DNA of 10,865 bases, from the NCBI GenBank assembly GCA_027577415.1, contig JANBQS010000884.1, positions 1 through 10,865 of the forward strand, given 5' to 3'. Numbering within the stretch: the stretch's first letter is position 1; each line of letters starts with the position of its first letter. Below are positions 1 through 6,367 of the stretch, piece by piece. This stretch comes from Coemansia sp. RSA 922 (Eukaryota; Kickxellomycota; Kickxellomycetes; Kickxellales; Kickxellaceae). The notes beneath the pieces were generated by a model. It ran no database searches. It saw only the letters and a list, made by a program, of their open reading frames with translations, and was not told the DNA's origin. The translations under genes and the position numbers were made by a program.

Positions 1-465
1 CGTGAGGCCTTGGAGAGAGAGCGTGCTGCGGCTGAGGCTGATAACGAGGCTTTGGAGTTGGCTATGGCTAGTAACCGCGAGAAACATAGTGGGAATGGCC
101 TTACTGGATTGACTGATGCTCAGCTGAGGGCGAGGATGCTGTCTATGGCATATGCCTCGGCTGGGTCTTGGGGAGGAGCCAACGTCACAGCCCCTCCTCC
201 TGTTGTGTCTGAGCGGCCTGTGTCGCCTGCTACTCAGCGTGCTATTGATCGCGAGCTGAGGTTCCAGGCAGCTGCGAGGAGACAACAAGGACAGCAAGCT
301 GCTCCTGCTGTTAGAACTAATGGCACTAATTCGGCGGCGGGGTGTACTCATTGTAACAAGCCTTTGCATGGACTGGTCCCCTTTGAGCAGTTTGACTGGC
401 AGTGCTGTAGCCTACAATGCCTGCATGGACACCAGATGCTATATGGTACCACCAATCAGAAATAA
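1..465 (+). CDS. C-terminal part of an unrecognised protein with a C-terminal cysteine-rich (zinc-binding-like) motif
   Basis: The frame is open from base 1, so the gene starts upstream and only the last 154 residues are present. The visible part opens with an acidic/basic, Ala-rich stretch in which EAL is repeated (REALERER, later NEALELA), probably helical or coiled coil. A low-complexity middle rich in Ala, Gln and Pro follows. The last 40 residues hold CTHC, then 16 residues later QCCSLQC, and a nearby His (Cys at partial residues 115, 118, 135, 136 and 140; His 144). The pattern CxxC-x16-C(C)xxxC, with a Lys-Pro-Leu after the first knuckle and a CS before the last Cys, resembles treble-clef fingers of the FLZ/TRASH/MYM type. 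This is a resemblance only. No catalytic domain is visible and I do not recognise the gene. The stop codon lies inside an AATAAA (461-466). Confidence 0.75.
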   Translation, partial: REALERERAAAEADNEALELAMASNREKHSGNGLTGLTDAQLRARMLSMAYASAGSWGGANVTAPPPVVSERPVSPATQRAIDRELRFQAAARRQQGQQAAPAVRTNGTNSAAGCTHCNKPLHGLVPFEQFDWQCCSLQCLHGHQMLYGTTNQK

Positions 466-845
466 ATGTGCTAGAGTGGTTGGTTGAAAAAAAATATATA
501 TAAATATCTTTTTTTTTCAATAGACAATGGAGATATTCCTTTATAGTGTGTCAAAAAGGACAAAGCTACACTTTTTTGTGTCAAAGGAAAAATTCCTTTA
601 TCCAAATTGTTCAATGGCTTTTGACACTATCACACACGTGTAGTACTTTGGAGAAAGACACTTTTTTTTTGCGCTAATTATGCAGACAAGAAAAAAAGAG
701 GTGAGAGAATTGCATCGAGCGTATGTTTTGTGCGACATAAATGGACCTTCCATCCATCTCTTTTTTTTTATTTATTTTTTGTTTCATCATCAGTTCATTA
801 TCATTTTCTTTTTTTTCTTCACATTTTATTCTCTCTTATATACTT
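466..845. promoter_or_regulatory. Intergenic region upstream of the AA9 gene
   Basis: These 380 bases hold no credible gene. They begin with the 3' flank of the upstream gene and a TATATATAAA at 495-504, too far from the AA9 ATG to be assigned as its TATA box with confidence. A cluster of repeated GTGTCAAA/ATTCCTTTAT motifs lies at 535-630 (listed separately). From about 760 to 845 the plus strand is almost pure T/C, a pyrimidine leader like those before other genes here. Translating this tract gives only a hydrophobic Phe/Ile-rich peptide, which is why the in-frame ATG at 741 was not used as the AA9 start. Confidence 0.5.
535..630. repeat. Cluster of short direct and inverted repeats in the AA9 upstream region
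   Basis: ATTCCTTTAT occurs at 535-544 and again at 592-601. GTGTCAAA occurs at 548-555 and 578-585, and in inverted form (TTTGACAC) at 620-627. The outer copies sit in near-complementary arms: ATAGTGTGTCAAAA at 543-556 and TTTTGACACTAT at 619-630, matching except for a two-base bulge. These could be binding sites for a transcription factor or a cruciform-prone element. The arrangement is plain in the sequence; a regulatory role is inference. Confidence 0.5.
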
Positions 846-1625
846 ATGCGTTCACTTTCATTTGCTGCTGTTGCGCTGTGCGCAATTGCTGGCCAAGTAG
901 TTCAAGCACATACCCAGCTGTATAACGTAGCTATTGGTGATATGATTTTTAAACGTGGTCAGTATATTCAGCCTGTAGTCGGACCACGTCTCAGTCCAGT
1001 AGCTAACTTTACTACCAAGGAGATTCGCTGCCGTAACAACGATGGAACAAGTCCCAAGACCGAGTACCTATCTGTCAAAGCTGGTAACGAGTTTAGCGTC
1101 GTGTGGCGTCACCACAACGACACTTTAGAAGACAATATGGTTTCTCCTTCTCACCGTGGACCTTGCATGATCTACTTGGGTAAAGTAGAGGATAACCCTG
1201 ATGATATCAAGTGGTTCAAGATCTATGACCTTGGATTCAACAAAGAAACCAATAAATGGTGTTCTGACGTTGCTCGTGATAACCACGGTAGAGTCGATAT
1301 TGTTATTCCAAAGGATATTGAGAATGGCAAGTATATACTTAGAACAGAGCTATTGGCTTTACATAAGGCTATGGATCCTTGGGGTGCTCAGTTCTATCCT
1401 AACTGTGTGCAGTTGGATATTTCTGGGGCTAGCAACAAGTTCCTTGACCCACCTCCAGAGTTTGTCTCTTTCCCTGGCGCCTATGAACCTGATCATCCTG
1501 GTATTTTGTATAACCGTAGGATTGACAAGGGTTTGAATTATGTCGTTCCCGGTCCTGCTGTCTACCCACCAGTCGAAGCAGAATCACCATCATCAGTATC
1601 AGAGGAGGAGCCAAACGAACCATAA
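846..1625 (+). CDS. Secreted AA9 lytic polysaccharide monooxygenase (copper-dependent, formerly GH61)
   Basis: AA9 enzymes oxidatively cleave cellulose and related beta-glucans outside the cell, using one copper held by a histidine brace. The 259-residue precursor has a classical 21-residue signal peptide ending in VVQA. Cleavage leaves His as mature residue 1, the obligatory copper ligand. The second brace His is H82 (mature) in SHRGPCMIYL. The second-sphere His H152 (LLALH), Gln Q161 and axial Tyr Y163 (GAQFYPNC) keep the family spacing (H to Q 9, Q to Y 2). C41 and C166 fit the conserved disulfide. Sequons lie at N33 and N70. FPGAY and DHPGIL near the end are family signatures. There is no CBM1; the protein ends in a short acidic Ser/Glu/Pro tail. 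The ATG at 846 was chosen over an in-frame one at 741 because it directly precedes the signal peptide. No intron. No frame damage, so it looks active. Confidence 0.95.
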   Translation: MRSLSFAAVALCAIAGQVVQAHTQLYNVAIGDMIFKRGQYIQPVVGPRLSPVANFTTKEIRCRNNDGTSPKTEYLSVKAGNEFSVVWRHHNDTLEDNMVSPSHRGPCMIYLGKVEDNPDDIKWFKIYDLGFNKETNKWCSDVARDNHGRVDIVIPKDIENGKYILRTELLALHKAMDPWGAQFYPNCVQLDISGASNKFLDPPPEFVSFPGAYEPDHPGILYNRRIDKGLNYVVPGPAVYPPVEAESPSSVSEEEPNEP

Positions 1626-1674
1626 ACTATTTGACGAGCCAGAGGTGGTCTAGTGTTATTTCTCAATATGTACC

Positions 1675-1680
1675 AATAAA
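1675..1680 (+). terminator. Candidate poly(A) signal of the AA9 gene
   Basis: A canonical AATAAA lies 50 bases after the AA9 stop codon in AT-rich DNA, at a suitable distance for 3' end formation. It is called on motif and position only. Confidence 0.4.
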
Positions 1681-1957
1681 TCAACACTATTAAATCAGAA
1701 TTCTTTTTTTCTCATGTCTATGTATGTTTGGGGAGGTTGTCGCTATTGGGTTTTTTTTTTAGTTTGCTTCTTTTGATTGCCTTTTTTTCCCCATTGTTTC
1801 TTTTCCTAAAAGAAACACGCGTGGGATGTCTTTATCCAAAAGAAGCTAAATCTCTCAAGTCACTCCCTTCCCCCTCTCCCCTCTTGTTCAAAGCTAGCAA
1901 GAAGCCACTTGCGCCCCCCCTCTCTCCTCTTCTTCTCTCCTTAGCTCTCATATTTAG

Positions 1958-2041
1958 GTATATCCATAACCTTTTTTCAATTTCTTCTTCTCGGTATCCT
2001 GTTCTTTGCGCCTGGACATAAAATTCATTTACTAATACGAG
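1958..2041 (+). other. Candidate 84-base 5'UTR intron before the first prenylated-protein gene
   Basis: The interval begins GTATAT after AG, contains a pyrimidine-rich interior and TACTAAT (2030-2036), which resembles the fungal branch-point box, and ends CGAG one base before the ATG at 2043. Branch to acceptor is only about 6 bases, short but known in some fungi. Removal would not change the protein. Splicing is inferred from motifs only. Confidence 0.3.
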
Positions 2042-2042
2042 T

Positions 2043-2528
2043 ATGTCTTTAGTGTATCTTCTTCCACCAAAAATGGAGTCCATTGCTCAGTGCAAAGTGA
2101 CCTTGTTGACTTTTCCCAACATTGTTTTCTTCTTTTACAACTCTGACATGGTACCACTATTTCAATTTAGCCAAGAGCTCACACCATTATTGAAATACGC
2201 GCATGTGGATAAGGAATACCAGTGTGTATACTATGATTGCAAGGAAATAAATTTTCACAAGGGCAAAATACTAGAGGACGTGGCTATTGGCATTCTGTTT
2301 TACCACCAGGCAGAATGTCGAGACGTGAATACTACGTTTAATGAAGAGTTGTTTATAAAGACAATTGATAAATTACATACTATGGATGAAATATCTGTAG
2401 CTCGAGCTAAAGCAAAGGCAAAGGCTGATGCTGCTGCTGCTGCCGCGGCTGCTGCCGAAAAAGCCAAGAAAGCGAAGCTTACAGAGAAACATAAGAATTA
2501 CAATTTTTCTTTATGTACGATCCTGTAG
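2043..2528 (+). CDS. Diverged thioredoxin-like protein with poly-Ala/Lys linker and CaaX box (copy A)
   Basis: I do not recognise this 161-residue protein as a named family. Residues 1-113 follow a thioredoxin-like order: strand (SLVYLL), helix, hydrophobic strand (IVFFFY, 27-32), helix, strand (CVYYD), helix, strand (GILFYH), helix (EELFIKTIDKLH). No CxxC follows the second strand, and the usual cis-proline position is Ala81, so redox activity is unlikely. A linker of alternating Ala/Lys, nine Ala (130-138) and a Lys-rich stretch leads to KNYNF and the C-terminal CTIL. This is a CaaX box with Cys158 as prenylation site; final Leu favours geranylgeranylation. A lipid anchor plus basic linker predicts membrane attachment. 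The upstream ATG (2043) was preferred to Met11 because it keeps the first strand and aligns with the paralog's N-terminus. The paralog lies 328 bases downstream, indicating tandem duplication. Confidence 0.8.
   Translation: MSLVYLLPPKMESIAQCKVTLLTFPNIVFFFYNSDMVPLFQFSQELTPLLKYAHVDKEYQCVYYDCKEINFHKGKILEDVAIGILFYHQAECRDVNTTFNEELFIKTIDKLHTMDEISVARAKAKAKADAAAAAAAAAEKAKKAKLTEKHKNYNFSLCTIL
2430..2456 (+). repeat. GCN trinucleotide repeat encoding nine alanines
   Basis: Nine consecutive Ala codons (GCT, GCC and GCG) form an impure trinucleotide repeat in the linker of copy A. The paralog lacks it, so it arose or expanded after duplication, or was lost there. Codon mixing suggests it is not a fresh expansion. 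Confidence 0.7.
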
Positions 2529-2856
2529 TAATCTAAATGTTACTCCTCATATATTTCTCTCTCACACACACACCTTGCGTATTGAAGCCTTGGCTCAACA
2601 TAAAAATAACAGCTGGCTTGGAATTTCTTTTTTTTTTTTTTTTTTGTAGTAGGCCTTTGAACTTGCTTTTAAAACAAAGAATTCTTTTTAGAGATCCTTT
2701 TTAAAAAGGTTTCTTTACACTTTTCACCAGCGTGCAGCACCAAAAAAGGAGAATGCCACATGGGAGGAATGATTCCACTATAATTTTTTTGTTCTTCCTT
2801 GTCTTTTTTTTTTTACTCAGCTTTTATTTATATATATTTCTTCTTTTTATTTCAAG
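2529..2856. promoter_or_regulatory. Intergenic region between the two prenylated-protein genes
   Basis: These 328 bases hold no gene. There is a short CA microsatellite (2563-2573), an 18-base T run (2628-2645), two perfect palindromes (2676-2709, listed separately), another long T tract near 2806-2815 and a TATA-rich stretch (TTATATATATTT around 2828-2838) some 20-30 bases before the ATG. The region must hold both the 3' end of copy A and the promoter of copy B. I see no canonical AATAAA close behind copy A. Confidence 0.45.
2676..2709. repeat. Two adjacent perfect palindromes upstream of copy B
   Basis: AAAGAATTCTTT (2676-2687) is a perfect 12-base palindrome. Eight bases later CCTTTTTAAAAAGG (2696-2709) is a perfect 14-base palindrome. 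AGAATTCTTTTT is also found at 1697-1708, before copy A. They could be dimeric-factor sites or simple A/T-rich chance symmetry; spacing and length make chance less likely for the second. Confidence 0.45.
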
Positions 2857-3303
2857 ATGATGCTGGTAGTCGATCAAACTGATACTCTCGCCAAGTGCGA
2901 AGAGTTTCAGAAGGAGAATAAAAATGGAGTATACTTTTATTTTTCACCTAAACCATTAACGTTACACTTGTTTACACAGATCATCGGACCAATGGTATGT
3001 GAGGCGCTCAAGAAAGAGTACAACTGCGCTTGGTTCAGGTCGGATAATATAGATTTCCATTTAAAGTACATTTCAAAAGGCTCACCCTGTGGGATTTTGT
3101 TTTTCCACGACGGTAAATTCAAGGCACATTTGGAGGTATTGGATATTGAAGAATTTGTCGCCGTGCTGGAAGCCTTACCTGGAATGAAGGAAAGTGGCCC
3201 CGAAGCTTCAAAGGGAGGGGGACAGGCCACGGCTAAAAAGTCTGCTCCACAACGCCCAAAGAATTACAATTTTAATGCTGTCCGTAGATGCACAATTTTG
3301 TAG
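2857..3303 (+). CDS. Thioredoxin-fold-like protein with CaaX box (copy B)
   Basis: This 148-residue paralog of the upstream gene keeps the thioredoxin-like layout more clearly: strand MLVV, helix (LAKCEEFQKE), strand VYFYFS (25-30), long helix (about 35-54), strand CAWFRSD, short helix, GSP with Pro77 at the cis-proline position, strand GILFFHDGK, strand AHLEVL, final helix (IEEFVAVLEAL). The site that would hold CxxC reads PKPL, so no dithiol chemistry is expected; a binding or scaffold role is more likely. The tail (110-140) is Gly/Ser/Lys-rich without poly-Ala, then KNYNF, a basic AVRR and CTIL, with Cys145 as the predicted prenyl site. Final Leu favours GGTase-I. KNYNF and CTIL are identical in both copies although the folded domains have diverged widely, so the tail seems under selection. 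The first of two adjacent Met codons was taken as start. The exact function is unknown. Confidence 0.8.
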   Translation: MMLVVDQTDTLAKCEEFQKENKNGVYFYFSPKPLTLHLFTQIIGPMVCEALKKEYNCAWFRSDNIDFHLKYISKGSPCGILFFHDGKFKAHLEVLDIEEFVAVLEALPGMKESGPEASKGGGQATAKKSAPQRPKNYNFNAVRRCTIL

Positions 3304-3310
3304 TGCTTTT

Positions 3311-3340
3311 TTTATTATTAAACTAGCAAGCTATTTATTT
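3311..3340. terminator. Overlapping poly(A) signals of convergent genes
   Basis: Only 48 bases separate the stop codons of copy B (plus) and hrq1 (minus). ATTAAA at 3317-3322 can serve the plus-strand gene. TTTATT at 3311-3316 and 3334-3339 reads AATAAA on the minus strand and can serve hrq1. The 3' ends of the two transcripts therefore probably overlap. Confidence 0.45.
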
Positions 3341-3351
3341 CATAATAATAT

Positions 3352-6282
3352 CTAGTTTGTCAACCATTGTAATATCAGCTGTGCACCAGCACGGTCAATA
3401 CTTTGGTTTTGCTCCCGGCAGCCCACAGAGAGATGCACACAACTTGTACAGCCATCGTTACAAGTACATGAAGCAACACAGCGGAGCGCCAACTCTACAA
3501 TGTCGCGGGACTTTAGCACAGAACGTAGCAGATGGCTTTCTTTGGCGTTGTCTGCTGGCGACAGCTCAAACACCACCAGGCACAGTGGGTTCGAGCGACG
3601 GTTAGGCAACTCCTGGCCACCGCACTCTGTAGAAAATTGAGTAGACACACAACCCATGACGCTACAAATGGCAGTCAATAACGCATGCTGTGCGCCGTGG
3701 ATGCTCGCCTCGACAGAATAGTTACTTTGCGCAAGCTTGCGAGAAACATCGACAGGTATTTCTATCCACACGCCCCGCGACTTTGTAGACAGGCGTGGCG
3801 ATGAGCGGTCGACAGTTTCAACTACTTTGCGAGTGCGCGAGTCAATACGTCGGTAGCCAATACCCGTTGTGGCAATCTCAACATCGCCGTATATGTATTG
3901 GACGTGTGGCCAGGGCTGTGACGATGCTAGTGCCAATGCAGGGACAACATCAGTGTAGTCGCGCTTTGCAGTGTGCCACGACACATTGGCATGGGCGACG
4001 AGCGCCGTGCGTATATCTGGATCGACCAGTTCAATCGAGTAGGTCTGGCCGCGGTGCAGAAATATGCCACCTTCATATAGTGCAAACAAAGCTCGTGCTG
4101 CTTCCATTTCCTCGAGCACTCGGCGCCCAACACTTTTCAGGCTACTACGGCCGCCGTTAGAAACAGTCACTACCTGCCAGCAATCATCCTCGTTAGTCGG
4201 CCGAGTCGATCGAATAGAGACTTTGGCTGCTGGCCACGGCTTGCAACTCATAGGACACGCCCACCGCAGAGTCGCTGCGTCCCATGTCAGCCCATTGCGA
4301 ACTAATTCCTCGCTGTGATTGCAGATCTCGTTAACAAATGCAGAGTCGACTCCCTCAGCATCGATAGGGCGCTCGAATGCTGCGCACTGTAGATGTGCTG
4401 TGGAAATAGCAACGTCGGTAGTAATTTCAGCTGGAGCAAAGCAGCGGTCAAATACAGCCCGCGAGTTTTCAGCTGAAGCTACGGCATGGCGATCTACGGG
4501 CGTACCAGTGGCAATTACTAGAGCCAGCGCAGTTTGGCTGCGACGACCAGCACGACCAGCCTGCTGCCACAGGCTAGCGGTTGTAATAGGTATGCCAACC
4601 ATGATCACAGCGTCAAGCGATCCAACGTCGATGCCAAGCTCTAGAGCACTGGTAGCGACAACCATACGCGTCCGGCCGCTGAACATGGCTGCTTCAATCT
4701 CGCGTCGCTCGTGAGGCGTGTATCCCCCGCGATAGCTCATCACTTGCGAGCGGAGTGACCGCAACTCGGCCGATGTGCTTAAATAGTCAGTGATCTCGCG
4801 CTGAATCAGCTCGCAAGCCTGCCGTGTTTTGCAGAATACTATCGCGCGCTTGTTGCAGCGCAAAAGGTAGCCGGCAATATAGGCCGTGTCGCTGAAAGTC
4901 AATGTCGCTAATCGACCTGCTTTGGGCAGCGAGTCCCAGAGCACTAGATGACGCGCACCACGTGGAGAGCTGTCAGTACTAATAACCTTGATGTCGGGCC
5001 GGTGCGTAAGTTGTTGCATATGTGCTTGTGGATTGCTAGTCGTAGCGCTGCAAGCAACGAACTGGAACTGAGAGGAAAGTCGTTGCAAGCGAGACAAAAT
5101 GTGAGCTACGTGCTGACCGAGTCGACCCTGGTAGACGTGAAGCTCATCAATGACGACCATCCGCAAGCACGCCCAGAATGTCTGCCACTGCGCCACACCC
5201 GGCAGCATGGCTACGTGAAGCGTATCGGGATTAGTCAAGATAACAGAAGCGCTCTGGCGGATGGCTGTTCGCTGGTTCCGATCTTTCACCGAGTTTAGAG
5301 CCGACGGCGTATCTCCATCCAATGTGCTGACTAGCACGTGTCCCAGCGCTGGTATTTGCAAAATCAGCTCTTTGAGCGAGGCGAGCTGGTCCTGAGCTAA
5401 CGCCTTGGTCGGGTAGACGATAAGAATACGTGCCTGTGGGTCGCGTAACAGCAAATCGATAATGGGCAGTTGGTAGACTACAGATTTGCCACTGGCTGTT
5501 GCCGTGCTCACTACAATGTCGCGGCCCTGCATAATATAGTCGATTGCCTGCGCCTGGTGCGAGTACAGCTGCTCTATGCCTCGTGTCTCTCGCAACGCCG
5601 TCCATATGCTGCTGTCCACCTTGCTGTGTTCAAGGAGGGTGGCGTACTGTGCCTCGACGGCTGGCTCGACTATGCTGGCTGAGTCGATTATTTGGCCGCA
5701 GTAAAACGACTGGCGCTGCAATTCGGCCACTATATCGTCCATCGACAACTCGGCCATAGTGTCAGTCGGTATTTGCTGCGGCATATTCTCGCTTGCAAGC
5801 CTCGCCAGTAGGCTCTGACAACAAGTGGTCTCGTCAAAAAGTGCGTCAAGGCGGGCGTCAAATAGCGATATCAGAGCTGTGATCTGGCGTATTGGATCAG
5901 TAATTACCGCCGAGGTTACCTGTGAGCGACGTTGTCGCTTGGCTGGTCGCTGATCTGCTTTAATAGGCACCGATTGCTCTGATTGGCGTGGGAGCTGAAG
6001 GCTAGCATATAGCAGATGTTGACTATTGGCTCCTTCTAGGCCCGTGTTGTTGTCATTAAAAGACTGATCAACGTCCCAGAACAGCCGTAGTACGTGTGGG
6101 CCCAGTACGCCGCTAAACACTGCAATGTCGTCGGCGGTTAGTGTCGGTACGCTTTGCAATATTATTTGCACTTTTATTGGGCAAGTAGATCCGCTGTCGT
6201 CGCCCGTTTTAAGCGCGATAAACACGCAGACAGTAGCAAATGCCTTGAATCGGCTACGCAGCGGCAGTAACAGAGTATCCAT
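3352..6282 (-). CDS. hrq1: Hrq1-type RecQ4-family DNA helicase
   Basis: Hrq1 is a nuclear 3'-5' DNA helicase of the RecQ4 group, linked to interstrand-crosslink repair and telomere maintenance. The 976-residue product has a diverged N-terminal region (1-230) with a possible nuclear signal AKRQRR (114-119). The first RecA domain has Walker A TATASGKS (260-267), YPTKALAQDQ (motif Ia), the family-typical VIDELHVYQG (DELH 379-382) and CSATTSNP. The second has FCKTRQA, ATSALELGID and QQAGRAGRR (573-581). The C-terminal DUF1998/MrfA-type zinc-binding domain ends with a six-Cys cluster (C935, C939, C941, C945, C948, C955) reading CNDGCTSC. S. cerevisiae Hrq1 is about 100 residues longer, so the N-terminus may be compact. 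The ATG is the first in frame. It lies 85 bases behind ceg1 on the same strand, giving a very short promoter. Intact and intronless. Confidence 0.93.
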   Translation of the reverse strand: MDTLLLPLRSRFKAFATVCVFIALKTGDDSGSTCPIKVQIILQSVPTLTADDIAVFSGVLGPHVLRLFWDVDQSFNDNNTGLEGANSQHLLYASLQLPRQSEQSVPIKADQRPAKRQRRSQVTSAVITDPIRQITALISLFDARLDALFDETTCCQSLLARLASENMPQQIPTDTMAELSMDDIVAELQRQSFYCGQIIDSASIVEPAVEAQYATLLEHSKVDSSIWTALRETRGIEQLYSHQAQAIDYIMQGRDIVVSTATASGKSVVYQLPIIDLLLRDPQARILIVYPTKALAQDQLASLKELILQIPALGHVLVSTLDGDTPSALNSVKDRNQRTAIRQSASVILTNPDTLHVAMLPGVAQWQTFWACLRMVVIDELHVYQGRLGQHVAHILSRLQRLSSQFQFVACSATTSNPQAHMQQLTHRPDIKVISTDSSPRGARHLVLWDSLPKAGRLATLTFSDTAYIAGYLLRCNKRAIVFCKTRQACELIQREITDYLSTSAELRSLRSQVMSYRGGYTPHERREIEAAMFSGRTRMVVATSALELGIDVGSLDAVIMVGIPITTASLWQQAGRAGRRSQTALALVIATGTPVDRHAVASAENSRAVFDRCFAPAEITTDVAISTAHLQCAAFERPIDAEGVDSAFVNEICNHSEELVRNGLTWDAATLRWACPMSCKPWPAAKVSIRSTRPTNEDDCWQVVTVSNGGRSSLKSVGRRVLEEMEAARALFALYEGGIFLHRGQTYSIELVDPDIRTALVAHANVSWHTAKRDYTDVVPALALASSQPWPHVQYIYGDVEIATTGIGYRRIDSRTRKVVETVDRSSPRLSTKSRGVWIEIPVDVSRKLAQSNYSVEASIHGAQHALLTAICSVMGCVSTQFSTECGGQELPNRRSNPLCLVVFELSPADNAKESHLLRSVLKSRDIVELALRCVASCTCNDGCTSCVHLSVGCREQNQSIDRAGAQLILQWLTN

Positions 6283-6367
6283 TAATAATAAAAAAAGTTA
6301 AAGATGTTGAGTTTATGTTGTGTATGAGAGAAAACTGAATAAATTGCTTGTTAAGTCTAAACACTTG

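Larger units (their letters stand above)
1626..2042. promoter_or_regulatory. Intergenic region with a long polypyrimidine promoter/leader
   Basis: These 417 bases hold no convincing gene. After the AA9 3' flank the plus strand turns strongly C/T-rich, most markedly at 1859-1950, with a run of seven C at 1914-1920. CCCCT, the core of the yeast stress-response element, occurs at 1871-1875, 1878-1882 and 1917-1921, but it may only reflect the pyrimidine bias. A seven-codon upstream ORF (ATG 1826, stop 1847-1849) sits in the probable leader. A GT-AG interval with a TACTAAT box at 1958-2041 is listed separately as a possible 5'UTR intron. Confidence 0.45.

Noticed and set aside
741..845. Upstream in-frame ATG extending the AA9 protein by 35 residues
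   Set aside because: The extension is a translated pyrimidine tract and would put a second hydrophobic segment before a complete signal peptide. The start at 846 places the obligatory His directly after the cleavage site.
1871..1921. Stress-response element cluster (CCCCT x3)
   Set aside because: The sites fall inside a C/T-rich tract where CCCCT is expected often by composition, so they were noted but not called as a regulatory cluster.
1728..2083. Short open frames in both directions before copy A
   Set aside because: They are translations of polypyrimidine DNA (Leu/Ser/Phe/Pro on plus, Arg/Glu/Gly on minus), overlap the start of copy A and show no domain.
2805..2822. T-tract followed by ACTCAG as an intron acceptor before copy B
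   Set aside because: No convincing donor or branch-point box was found upstream within a usual fungal intron length.
3795..4714. Plus-strand open frames antisense to hrq1 (3795-4160, 4064-4318 and 4319-4714)
   Set aside because: They overlap the intact helicase and zinc-binding regions and have no family features.
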